NCBI GenBank assembly: GCA_035582835.1
Contig: JAYKAV010001831.1
Span: 938,373 to 1,002,372, forward strand
Source: Phoebastria nigripes
Taxonomy: Eukaryota; Chordata; Aves; Procellariiformes; Diomedeidae
DNA: 64,000 nt
Direction of reading: 5' to 3'
In this document: positions 12,783 through 24,200 of the stretch, in pieces
Position numbering within the stretch: position 1 is the stretch's first letter
How the letters are laid out: every line of letters begins with the position of its first letter
Program-made: the position numbers and the translations under genes
The notes under the pieces: model-generated
Database searches by the model: none
Seen by the model: the letters and a program-made list of their open reading frames with translations, nothing else
What the model was told of the DNA's origin: nothing

Positions 12783-13165
12783 GCCTGTTGGAACGGGTCC
12801 AGAGGAGGGCCATGAAAATGATCAGGGGGATGGAACACCTCTCCTATGAAGAAAAGCTGAGAGAGTTGGGGTTGTTCAGCCTGGAGAAGAGAAGGCTTCG
12901 GGGAGACCTTATTGCAGCCTTCCAGTACTTAAAGGGGGCTTATAAGAAAGATGGGGACAGACTTTTTAGCAGGGCCTGTTGTGACAGGACAAGGGGGAAT
13001 GGTTGTAAACTAAAAGAGGGTAGATTTAGACTAGATATAAGGAAGAAACTTTTTACGCTGAGGGTGGTGAAACACTGGCACAGGTTGCCCAGAGAGGTGG
13101 TAGATGTCCCATCCCTGGAAACATTCAAGGTCAGGTTGGATGGGGCTCTGAGCAACCTGATCTAG
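12783..13165 (+). pseudogene. CR1 ORF2 C-terminal fragment (open frame)
   Basis: An uninterrupted frame encodes the C-terminal part of CR1 ORF2, downstream of the reverse-transcriptase catalytic core. Visible blocks in order are [63 protein letters not shown] and [19 protein letters not shown]. The frame runs upstream through the GAT microsatellite to an ATG at 12731, giving an artificial N terminus of Met and Ile repeats. Without the endonuclease and the FADD catalytic site the piece can have no retrotransposition activity. Confidence 0.9.
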
Positions 13166-13255
13166 TTGAAGATGTCCCTGCCCATGGCAGGGGGGGTTGG
13201 ACTAGATGACCTTTAAAGGTCCCTTCCAACCCAAACTATTCTATGATTCTGTGAT
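12783..13255 (+). mobile_element. CR1 LINE, 5'-truncated 3' end
   Basis: A 470 bp CR1 fragment on the plus strand. It carries the last ~125 codons of ORF2 in one unbroken frame, followed by the short 3' UTR. The tail ends in CTATGATTCTGTGATT, a slightly degraded octamer repeat. It matches the 3' parts of the copies at 718-974 and 2462-3813 closely, so it belongs to the same subfamily. Being unbroken, it looks like the least decayed fragment in the window. Confidence 0.95.
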
Positions 13256-13769
13256 TAATATAGGCCTGTGCAATTTTGTGAAATATTAGAGTGCCTCAAT
13301 AAGAAAAAATTTCTGTTGAGTATTTTTAAGGTTAAGGATAAGCACAAAAACTGGAAGGAAAATTTCATAGATGAAAAACAATGGATCAAAACTATTAAGA
13401 CTCTTATTGCTTTTTTCTTATTTTCTATGTTTTTATCAAAATCTTAGATGAATATGGAATTTTGTTTGTGAAAACCTTCATTTCATTAGCAAAGCCTTTG
13501 GGACTATGAAGAAGAAACACAGATAAGCTTAAACATAGGTTTTCATCATGTTAAAAATATTAATTGCATGTTGTTAATCTTAACACTTTTGAAATCAATG
13601 CAAAACCTGACTGATACTTTAGGCAAGCAAAAGCTCTACAAACTAGGTTTTATTCCAAAAATCAGATGCACAATTCTGTCCTCTTTCTCAGCATCCCAAG
13701 ACATGATCAGCTATATCTGTGTTACTCCTTTCTGATATTTGTTTGATTTTTTCTTAAAGAAGAGTCTCC
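13256..13769. other. Unannotated AT-rich spacer
   Basis: No gene or repeat family recognised between a younger CR1 fragment and an older CR1-like relic. Confidence 0.4.
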
Positions 13770-14365
13770 TCTTTTGTAGAGGAGATGCCAGCATCTCCCC
13801 AGACAATTCATTCATTTGTTTTGCTACTCTCATGGTTAGAAAATATTTCCTAGTAGTCAACCTAAATCTCCCTTTCTACCTTTCTATCTGCCACAGGCAT
13901 GAGAAATAAATTATTATTCTTTGCAGCAGCTATGGAATATATTTGAAGATTCAAAAAACATTATGTCTCAGTCCTTTTCTTTTCTAGACTAAACAGTTGT
14001 ATTCTCTCAGCTCTTTCCTTGCAAGTCCATTTTTCTCAGATCTCTGATCATTCATGCTGACACTGTCTGGATTCTTTCCATTTGAGTACATTTTTCTCGA
14101 CATCGCTGAGTAAGCCTAGCACTCCAGTGCTAAGCTGAATGCAAAATACATTTCTTTCGTTGAAGGCTACATTCCTGTTTATCATAGTAAGGTGTTTGCC
14201 TCTTCAGCAATGCCATGAAACTGTTGACTCACATGCAGTTTGTGAACCACTAAATCCTCTTCTGCAAATCTGACATCTAGCCAGTTATTTCTCAGTCTGT
14301 TCTTGTGCAAGTGATTATTCATGCCAAGTACAATGCCTTGTTTTTCTCTGTTTGATTGAATTAAC
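13770..14365 (-). mobile_element. Ancient CR1/L3-like LINE relic, minus strand
   Basis: A strongly diverged LINE of the CR1 superfamily, read on the minus strand. Recognisable blocks on the plus strand are GTCAACCTAAATCTCCCT near 13857 (the 3'-proximal part), TTCTAGACTAAACAGTTGTA near 13984 (complement of the [12 protein letters not shown] block), CTGTTGACTCACATGCAG near 14222 and TGTGAACCACTAAATCC near 14249 (complement of the VDHKLNMSQQ-like block). Order and spacing match the ORF2 3' half. No open frame survives. It is older than the CR1 copies with intact tails and may predate birds. The family name is inference. Confidence 0.75.
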
Positions 14366-15315
14366 AATTATCAATTTTCTAGTTACTAAGGGAAATAAAG
14401 GATGATAGTTTGTACTTACAGTGTATAAATATCAACCCCTAAATCTTGGTCTTGTAAGACCAGCACTGAGTTTCCATGGTTGGGCTCCCTCGCTGTGCTC
14501 CTACAGGAGATAAACCTTCCCCAATATTTTCCACTGGTAGGACATGCTTTACACAGTATTAGAAGCAACACGTAACTTGCAAACTTTATTCTGGAAGTCT
14601 GTACTGCCTAGGAAATATTTCTTGCTCTGTGTTCTTCAGAGGTATCAATTAAAACTCATGTTTTTCTCCTCCTGCCTCAATGCCTTTCCTTTGACTAACC
14701 AATACCGAAGGCCAAGAGTGGAAATATATGGGTTGATATAATAGCTGTACCTTGCTATGGTAGATTATTCCCCCCCTCTGTCATTTCTTGTGCAACCTGA
14801 CATTTTATCTGATTTATGTAGTTTAAGGGTCGCCTCACCCTAATTAGTGAGATCAGACAATTTTGTGGGAGGCTGAGTGTATTTGAACACTATTTTGTGT
14901 ACTGTTACCATGATGGTTTTCATTTATAATGAAAAATAAGCTAATAATTGAAGAATATTTATTCTTTCTATGTCTCCACTGTTTTTTGCTTCCTTTTATG
15001 CATGAGTAGGAGTGGCTATATGGATGGATGGGAAGGGGTCTAACAGATGAGAACACATTCTGACTGAATTTAAACAGTAAAACATATGCCAGAGTGCAAA
15101 TGCCCATCTTCCCTAGGTTTAAGAGATCCAATACTCAAGCTTCTCGTTCTTTACATTATTGGCAACTTTATTTTGACGGAGATTTTTTTTAGATGGAGGA
15201 TGACCTTTGTGACAAGCACCTTTTAAAAATTGGTTTATTTAACCTTTATATTTCAAACTGGATAAACTTTGCTTAATACTTGAACTAAATGACAGTCAAA
15301 GTTACTTTAATCTTA

Positions 15316-15341
15316 AATATATATATATACACACACACATC
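15316..15341 (+). repeat. (AT)n(AC)n dinucleotide microsatellite
   Basis: A short run of alternating AT passes into AC repeats. It is a simple repeat with no associated transposon. Confidence 0.9.
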
Positions 15342-17029
15342 ATATGTATTTCTACATTATCTTTCATTCACACTCACTTCAGAAGTTCCTAGCTGAAGCA
15401 GGAACAAACTAAGCCAAATCATTGCCAGAATAGCTATTCTCAAATCTATTTAAAAATGAAAAGGGTGGAAACACTGTCTTAGAAAATATTAGAATTATTT
15501 TCTTAAATATGCGAAAAATCCCTATGCTAAAGTGACAGCCACATTAGAAGTCCTTGCCTAGCTCTTAATGAATAGATGTCAAAAATCATGTAAATTATGC
15601 TACTGTTGGCAGCATTGATAGGAGTGCACTGGTTCTACCAGCTGCCTTGCCTAAGCTCACAACAGTACCCACGTGGAAAGCAAAGAAATATCAGTCGTTT
15701 TAACTATACATGTTTACATGCTACAGCTAAACACTGAATTGTAAAGACATGACGGAAGTAATCCAACTTGGAAATGAAATGTTACATTAATGTTGTTAAA
15801 ACTATGCATCTTCTTCCCTTGCAGGTTTAAAGACTGTAAGCTTCTCTGATATTCAGATACAGAACAGAGTAGAAGACAACTGATGAATGAGCCAATGCAT
15901 CCGCTCTTTAAGAGAAATTATTTCCAAAGGAGACCGTTAAATTCTTTAGGCTTAAAATGAAGCTTAAGGAAGAAGATGCACACAAACTCTGCATGTGTAC
16001 AGTAACCTGTGCAGTTCTGGGAAGGTCTGGACATGCTGTATATTTTTTGTGTTTTCTTAGATGTAACCCTAGGTTTACTGCTCTGTTGAGGCTCAGGGAT
16101 ATGATAATTGACAGAGTTTAACAATTACCACACTCATTGCCATGTATTTGACTCAGTCCATTTAAAACTCTCAGTCAATATCTGGGCTTGATTACAGTGC
16201 TAGGGTCAGCCATGGACTGTTCCCAGTAGTCAGGATAAGGTGGCTCTGTTTTAGAGGGGGAGAGTTAAGCTAGAAGGTATAGATGTCATATAAAATTTCA
16301 TATGAGGTATAGATAGTTTATATCAGCCTACTGAACCCAAATTGATGCAGTTTAGTATTAAGAAGACAAATAAACAGCTTTTAAGAGAGTGCAAAACACT
16401 TTTTATTAGTTACTCAGACTGAAATTATTGATTGTTTTATCAGGCTAGGTGCTTGTATGCAAAGGACAGGGTCAAGGAAAGAAACAAAGGAAACAAAAAG
16501 AGAGAGATGAACAGAGGTCTTAAGCCGAGCTGTACTCGGGCAGACTAGGCATGGCAGGTACTTCTATGGCTTTACATACAACAGCCTTATATGCCTTTGT
16601 GAGTGCAAGTGTGTGTGTTTAGAGACAATATATTTCATCTGTTATTTTCACTTGTTGCAAAGGATATTCGGTCTTGATTCTGTAATGGCTAGTGCAATTT
16701 CTCCAATTATTGTAACTGGGAACAGTATTAGAGTTTCACTTGTTGTTTAAGAATAACTACCATCTTGCTTTAGAAAACTGAAGTTCTTGTGATATGCAAA
16801 TTTCTGGAAAGGTATGTGGTATCACTTCTAAGTGACCATATTATAAAACCTTTTAGGATTGGCAGTAGTGTTGTTATAAATCTATTTTGCATAATAATTA
16901 AATAGTATCACTCCAACCCTGAGAAGTCATAGACCTTTTGTCATCATTAGACAAAATCAGGCTGAGTGTAAACACAGCCTAGTTTCCTCCATGTTTTTGT
17001 ATTTGTATGCAGCAATTGTCAGCATGTCG

Positions 17030-17525
17030 GCAGTGGACGGTGATAAAGTGCATTTTTCTGCTTGGGTGGTTAGCCCTTTCATTTTCACAAGTGACAAAAT
17101 AAAAATCTGTTGAAGAGTGAACATGCTGCTTTCACTGTGTCATCTCAGCCCTGCGGGTCATTTTATTATAAAAATGTAAAAATCCAGTCAATTTTATTTA
17201 ATCAGCTGAAAAGGAAAAGTGTTTCCAGGTCATTAATCAAGTGCTCCTTCTCTGTGGGACTTGTCTCTTCAGAAACTGCCATCTGAATCATTAATAAAGC
17301 TGAAAAGATTTTGTGCCAGCAGGTTTTTGAGAAACCTAGATGTTATCAATATAACTGGAGTAAAGTAATTTGAGGTCAACAAATAAAGCTTTATATATTC
17401 ATTGCTTAAAAAGCTCCATCTTGCCTATTAAAAACAATTAATTATTTATTTTAAAAGCATTTAATTGTTGGAAAACATACAACTGCTTAGAAGGTATTTG
17501 ATTATATATTCCATAATTATATGTT
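17030..17525. promoter_or_regulatory. Candidate conserved non-coding element (homeodomain-site cluster)
   Basis: Non-repetitive AT-rich DNA with many TAAT cores in a style typical of vertebrate developmental enhancers. They are CATTAATCAA at 17231-17240, TCATTAATAAAG near 17288, CAATTAATTATTTAT at 17436-17450, TTAATTGTTG at 17461-17470 and CCATAATTAT at 17511-17520. A composite TAATCAGCTG (homeodomain core fused to an E-box) lies at 17199-17208. This is pattern recognition only: AT-rich DNA gives TAAT by chance, and conservation cannot be tested here. Confidence 0.2.
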
Positions 17526-19460
17526 TTCTTTAATGTTACCTAACCATATATTTACAGTAAACTTTTATGTGAATTGATCAAAACATAATGAGACAGTGAG
17601 AAGAGATAATTACTACTGTATCTATAATAATAATGATAGTAATTAAACCACAGAGAACTACATTCAAATAACGTCAAACTTGAGACTTAAACCCCTATTA
17701 ATGAAGACACTAAAGGCACTTACTACATTGTTAACACATTCAGCTCCACGCATGCCTCGATGCAGCAGCTTGTGCTACCTGTGGCCAAATTTCTATATAT
17801 CTTTTGTGGCAGGCAAGGAGAACACACTTTCTCATGCTGTGAACATGTGAGGTGAAAAGTGTTTCCATCCCACATGACGGCCAAGGCAAAACCCTGACAA
17901 AATGTTGGGATTGGTAGGTTAAAAGGAAAGAGGTAAAGTGTGGTGTAGAATAAGTGTGAATGCAGGAATTAGGGCACTCCTATAGTCATTCATGCTCTCA
18001 CCTGGCTTTGGGAGACTGAACTCTAATTCCCCTTCCTTTCAGCTGTTTCTCTGGAAAGACTGTAGTACCAACAGGAGCAAATTGAGATTAATGAATGAAT
18101 AGCCTAATGTCTAAGGTTTTTATTTTGCATGGGGAGTGTAGATTCAGGTATCTGCTTTTCATCAAAGAGAGCAAGCATGTGAATCCAGGTTCCCAACTGT
18201 TGTCTGGTCAGGGTTGGTTTCTTTCCCCCAGGCTTCCCCTGAAAACTGCTCATTTGGGTTTGACAAATCTCAACATGTTAAGTGAAAAACTTTTTCTGCC
18301 AGGAACTTCCTATTCAGTCTACTTATGAATACCCTCTTATGTTTGCGTTTACACCAATGCGCTTTGGAGTTAGGAAGATAAGAGGTGCTTGCTTGATTTA
18401 CATTTTTTGGTTTGCACTGCATCTTTTGTAATGCATTGGATTGCCCCCAATGAATTGATTAACCAGCATTTCCTAATTACCTCTAATTTTTTCGTAGGTA
18501 AGAAATTAATTTTGCTTTCTGAAAATGCTAAAGTTATCCTTTCAAAAGCTACATAAATCCATTTCTATTTAGGAAGGCAGCAGTTCACAGTATATGTACA
18601 AGGGTGTGCTTTTACTCATGCATATTCTAATATGAAAAAATAAGATTAAAAAATAGATCCCATATCCTTTTTTCTCTGATATTTTAAAGATATCTTTACT
18701 CCCATACACAGCATCTTATGTGTGAATTAAGATGTTGATTTCTTCACAGTGAAAGTTCATGGGCTGTTACAGTGTAATCCTGAATTCACATGTCTATCAA
18801 TATAATTCAGATTGTGTTTTATTCTTCTGAACAGTGTGCACATAACAGCTGATGCTAACCACCATCGTCCTCATTACATATTGTAGACTGTCCTGTAGCT
18901 CTATTGCACGATTACAAACAGTGTAAATTCTGCATAACACTGTGGATGCCCTTGCTTACGTTGGACTTTGCTTCATGTGGACAACACTTATGTTGACATA
19001 ACTGCATGAAACTTGGCACACAGGCTTACTGCAGGCCACCAAAAAGCCAGAATCTAATTGCATTTACACTACTTCAATTCACTTAGAGTTACTTGTTTGT
19101 ACCTGTGTAACGGAGTGAAAAAGAACCCACAGGTCAACAACAGTGGTAATTACTTGCCCACTAGGAACTGAACTGAGGCCACCAATTCATTTCACACAGT
19201 TGACCAAACAGTCATTGGATGGCAATGACGTCTTGTCCTGAGCAACTCAAGCTATTCATAACAGCAACTTAGTAGCAGAGGGCTTCAGAGTCCATTTACC
19301 AATCCCCAGGACTCAATGGCTCGTGAGACTTATAATGTGTTATGAAGTCTCTCACCATCACAAAGTTACGGTTTAAGTGTGTGTGCCTGTATGCATGTGC
19401 TTTTTTTTTCTCTCCCTGTAGAAAATTGTCTAAGGTGCCCTGCTAGCTTTGGGAATGAGA

Positions 19461-19806
19461 ATCTTTATCCTGCTGTGATAATTTGAGATGTGGCAGAATT
19501 TTGCAATTCAAAGCAGGTTTTCTTCTTTTTTTCTTTTGTACGTTATTTTATCTTAAAATGAAATTTCAGAGATGTTTTAGTCTTAATATAGACTAATCAC
19601 TATAATGGTTATCTAAAAAAAAGGAGCCATATAAATAATCTCATTTTATCACTTGATTTGCTCCAAAATCACCATTACTATGATTAGTCTATATTAAGAA
19701 AAAATATCTATGAAATTTTGTTTGAAGATAAAAGACTATAGAAAAAAAGCTGTCTTGAATCACAAAGCTCTGCCAAGTCCTAAATTATCACAGCAGGAGT
19801 CAAGAT
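19461..19806. repeat. Long foldback (inverted-repeat) element, MITE-like
   Basis: Two arms of about 140-165 bp (19461-19627 and 19661-19806) are imperfect reverse complements of each other around a loop of about 33 bp. The outer 17-mer TCCTGCTGTGATAATTT at 19468-19484 pairs perfectly with 19782-19798. The inner 19-mer TCTTAATATAGACTAATCA at 19581-19599 pairs perfectly with 19681-19699. The sequence between these is alignable with small indels, and GGAGC/GCTCC closes the loop. Non-autonomous DNA transposons and ancient hairpin repeats have this form. No target-site duplication or known family terminus is recognised. Confidence 0.8.
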
Positions 19807-20699
19807 GGTATAACAATGATAAAACAGCTACCAAAGAAGCTTAGTCCCAGTACAAATTAAAATTCCTACAATTTTTCTGTAACAGATGTAGTAATTTTTC
19901 AGTAATTGTTATTAATTATTTTTTGCAAGAAAGTATCAACAACTCTCCTTTAACAATGTCAGTTGCTGTTAGTATAAATCTTTCAGGATTCATTTTTATG
20001 CACGCATATACTTTGCACATCAGAAAGCCAGAGACTTGCAGTTATAAAATAGATTAAGCGGGGATTAGAAAATGTGGAACAATGTCTACTTCCAAATTCA
20101 CTCACTCACACCATTATACAAACCTTTACTCAGCTTGTAAAGTTGCTGGCTAGCTGTTTTGTCAGTAATAAAACCAAAGGAAATAGAGAAAATAAGTTGA
20201 TTTTTTTTTTTAAGTCATAACCATATTCACTTATGTATAAAGAAAGCTGAAGATACTGTACATACAGATGCTTANAGGACTACTATAACAATAGACATCT
20301 AGATGCTGTATGTATGGAACAACCATTCAGTTAAGTCCTTCAGAAATTGACTTTTTTACTTCGACAAGCATTTTTGGCATATTTTAAGTCTTTCTTGCTC
20401 TTTAATGTCAGAAACATGAAGCTATTTATCTTCCTATCTCATTCTCATTTAGTACACTTGCCAAAATAAAATGTAATCTAATATCTAATATCTAAATCTA
20501 GTATCTTTACATCTTTTATTACCACAGTGATCATGATATTATTCTCCCATGTGACATGGGACTTCAGACTGAAACTGGTCTCTTGGTCACTGCTGCAAGA
20601 GCAGTAAATTTCTTGCCTTCATTACTTCTTCTAGAATCATATGTTTTGCAGGTTTGATTTTATTTATTTATTTTTTAATTCCTAAATATGTCTCACCAC
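19807..20699. other. Unannotated AT-rich spacer
   Basis: No gene or transposon recognised. The sequence is AT-rich with a T run near 20202-20213. Confidence 0.4.
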
Positions 20700-21250
20700 T
20701 ACCCTTTTAGCTTAGTAATTTCTTCTCCCTGGAGCTTACTGATAATCAAAGATTTTCCCAACTTTCATTCTACTAGGCTGAACCAACTACGCTATTTTAC
20801 CTCCTCCCTCTGCTCTGAGCAGGTATTCCTTTGCACCTCCTCTAGTTTACTCATTCCTTTTTTTACCCATCCTCCTCCCCCTCCCCCAGGCCTGAGTGAC
20901 TAGAATTGTACCCAATATTTCAGCTGAGGCCACATCCGGTCCTTAGAAACTAATTTTTACTAATTACTATTTTTGCTATGATTTTATAGAGCTTTTCCTC
21001 TCACTCTATATTTGTTCTTTCAGTACAACCATCGCCATCTCCCTTGCTCACAACCACAGTTCTGCTACCGATTTCCATCTGCTCCTGCTTAGCTAATGAT
21101 TTCCCTTCTAACATTGCAGCAAATGCTTGACTGAAATTCAGATAGATAAAATCAACTAAAAGTAACATTACTGATGGCACATATCAGCTGATTGATGCAG
21201 GATGCATTTTTATCCCTTTTAACTTCTCAGTACCTTGGAACACTGTGGAA
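20700..21250 (-). mobile_element. Probable ancient CR1/L3-like relic, minus strand
   Basis: Two diagnostic blocks of CR1-superfamily ORF2 are visible in minus orientation and in the right order. TAGAATTGTACCCAATATTT at about 20902 and the following GCTGAGGCCAC correspond to the VQFWAPH-like and LVRPH-like region. GCTTGACTGAAATTCAG near 21126, followed by AGATAAAATCAAC, corresponds to the VYLDFSKAF block. The distance between the blocks is about 130 bp shorter than in the better-preserved copy at 48898-49945, implying deletion. Ends are approximate and divergence is high. Confidence 0.5.
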
Positions 21251-24200
21251 TAAGTACTTTTCTTACCTGTTTTGAAACCCTATAAAAAACCCTCCTCTTC
21301 ATTTTGTTTTGAAATTTGCCTGGTTTTTATGTTTTCTGACCCAGTTGCTTTGTAGGGAAATGTATATAAATATTTTGCACTTGATTAAACATGTAATATA
21401 CACAGCTATAACATGTAGGATGAAATATAACACAAAGGCTGCTAGGACAGATTTAACTGCCTCTTTGTTAAATGTTCTGCATGCTATATTCCTATAACCT
21501 TTGACCATGTATATTGATTTGTATCTGCAGGGTTTTTTTTAACATGAGCACCTACCATGCAAGGATTGTCTGTGGTACACACTGAGAAAGTGGAAGAGGC
21601 CCCCAAAAGTGATATAGGTGTCTTTGAGAACTAATTTCTTAGCTTTCTCCTTTGATGAGTAACTACAGGATTTTCTCTCTCCTGATAAAATATGTATTAA
21701 TGATTTTACCGTACCTGTTCTGCACCTCTGCAGTTTGAAGTATTTTAGGATTAGCCAGTTTCGTAAAAGTTTTGGTTCCTGAAAAATACAGATACAGAGA
21801 AAATCTGCATTTTTATTACAGTAAAGGTATGATGAAGCTATGATGTCTCACTGAAATTCATTAAAATATCAATAATTATTTGGATTCCAGTTTTAGAAGT
21901 TGAAGTGAAATAACCCATTGTCACTTGAAGGCCTTTTCCCCCTGCTTTTTTGTATGTTTGGCTTTGAGAAAAATGAGAATGTTACAGATCCTTTCTTCAG
22001 GATTGATAGCATGGAGTTGATGTTTTGTAAGTGTCAAGATGTTGGTTTTTTGTGATTAGGAGACCAGTTAATGAATTTTCTCTTGTGAATTTTTTATTGA
22101 CTCTCATTGTAATGGTAAATATTCTTGGATTTTCTGAAAACCAACCTTACCCTTCTGTGGAGTTTTTCTTCTGCTTTTTCCCTCCTCAGTTCCCCCCTTC
22201 CAGCCCAATGCAGCAGAAATATGAGTCACACTCTTCATATAATACTAAAAATACATTCTGATTTATATACACCTCCTAGTAGCAAATCCAGAGATGCAAA
22301 AAGTATCATGCACTTTCTGTGAGTCTGACTTCTGTCTAAATGTCTGAGAAGTGTACAGCTTGTCAGAAAACAACTCCTTTTTCTCTCTGCTCCAGGGAAT
22401 AACACTGACTTGACAGGAAAAAGTCAAATCCCTAAATTACAGATTTACCTCCTAAAAATGATGCTTTGGATGCTTCAGCACCAATTTCTCTTTTAGGAAT
22501 AAATTTCATGATCTGTTACCTTCAGCTTTTGTGAAGAAGCAATTCCTTATGTGCAAGGCACCCCTGCACAGGGAATGCAGAGATAAGGGGAACACTATTG
22601 CTCTTTTCCATGCATTTACAGAAGAGACTTCGTTGATGTGGCAATGAAACGTTTTCACTTTAAGGGCAACAATCTATGTGCTAAGAAACTGTGAAGATGG
22701 CCTATTGGCACATTAAATAACACCTAAATGGTTAATAATGGGAAAAGAAAAAATGATCTTGAAGGTCAGTTGTCATAGCTACAAGTTGCCAGTTTGGACA
22801 GACACTCAGTGATTGTCACCCAGGAATAGGAGCTCTGGATAGTAAATCCTCACTTGTGGTCTTACCCAAACAACAGAAGGGCTCCCATTACAGCACAAAT
22901 GCAGCTGAATTTTAAAATAGCTGACAAACTCACTGTTATTGTTCATTTAGTTTAGCATGGTTAGGAAGCTGAAAAACAACTGACTATTTTTTTGTATATG
23001 CATAAGGAGTTGTTTAGTAAACTATAGTGCTCTATAGGATGACAAAAATATAAAAACGGAACACATATATAATAATAATGTAATGGCTTTTCTTTTGCTA
23101 ACAGCTTTTCCATTAACACACATGGAGGACTTGTTCTGAAAAACTGTCACTGGCCCACTGTGTTGTTAGTGATCTTGGAGCTCCAATTCTGACAAGTCTA
23201 ATCACAAAAGGAAAGAGGTGTATTAAAAATGCATTAATGCATAAAGCTATAAGATGCATGGGAGACTTAAGGTTTTGCCAGAGCAGACTTTTGCATTTCA
23301 TCTTCTATTTATCATGCTGATCCTTTAGTAGGATAATCTTATAAATAGCAAATCATTAATATGTTTAGTCGTCTGTAGAGCTCTAAAAGCCACTTGAGAA
23401 TGGTATAGAGAAGTTATTCTTGTTTTGTTTCTGGGACAGAGAAAAGAAGAAAAAAGACTTGCCTTTACACAGCATTCTTTTTTCGTGGTATTCACTTAAA
23501 ATGAGCGATGGTTCCATGAGAAACAGAGAGAAACAAATTTTTTCAGTTTTGCAATATAGCACTGTATAATCACTATATCACATGATGAAATATAAATAAT
23601 TTCTCAAAAAAATTATTATCATATGTATGGTATTAACTCAGTCTATTTCAGTCCATTTATTCTCCTATCTCCCCAAAGTGGAATAATTTATTAGTTATCA
23701 ATAATGTATGCTTATGTGTATTGTGTAGACTTCCTCTGTTTAATTCCCCAATACATTTATGAATGGTTTTGACTAATCTTTCCGCTTTTTGTGTTCTGAC
23801 TGACAAGTTATTTTTATTCTCTAATATATTTATTGCTTATAGGAACAAACTTTTTCTTTTGTAGTCTCAGGTCAAGCTCGGAAGGTCTTCTGTAGACAGC
23901 TTTGTTGGCCATAGAAATTTTATTGCACAAAGCAAATAATAAGCATCATATTTTTTACGTGCGGTGTATTTACCATCAGTACTTATTTCACATGTTATTA
24001 TATCACAGAAACCACTGGTTGGCAAATATCTTCATTTCATCAAAATGTTTACTATAGCCTCTGTCCCCACTGTGGACGAACCAAACCAAAACAAAAGATT
24101 GACTTAAATCAAGGCTTGTATTTAAAAAAACCCAACCAAACAACAAAAAGTCTCTATTGACTGCAGCAAGGTTTGAATGAGGAAGATAACTAAAGACTCT

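Larger units (their letters stand above)
14366..19460. other. Unannotated stretch with candidate conserved element and AT/AC repeat
   Basis: No gene recognised. It contains an (AT)n(AC)n microsatellite and a TAAT-rich stretch, listed separately. A strong acceptor-like tract (CTTCTTCCCTTGCAG) ends at about 15825 and is followed by only about 19 open codons, which is not enough to call an exon. Confidence 0.45.

Noticed and set aside
15808..15885. Acceptor-like tract CTTCTTCCCTTGCAG with 19 open codons
   Set aside because: Too short and not supported by a protein match.
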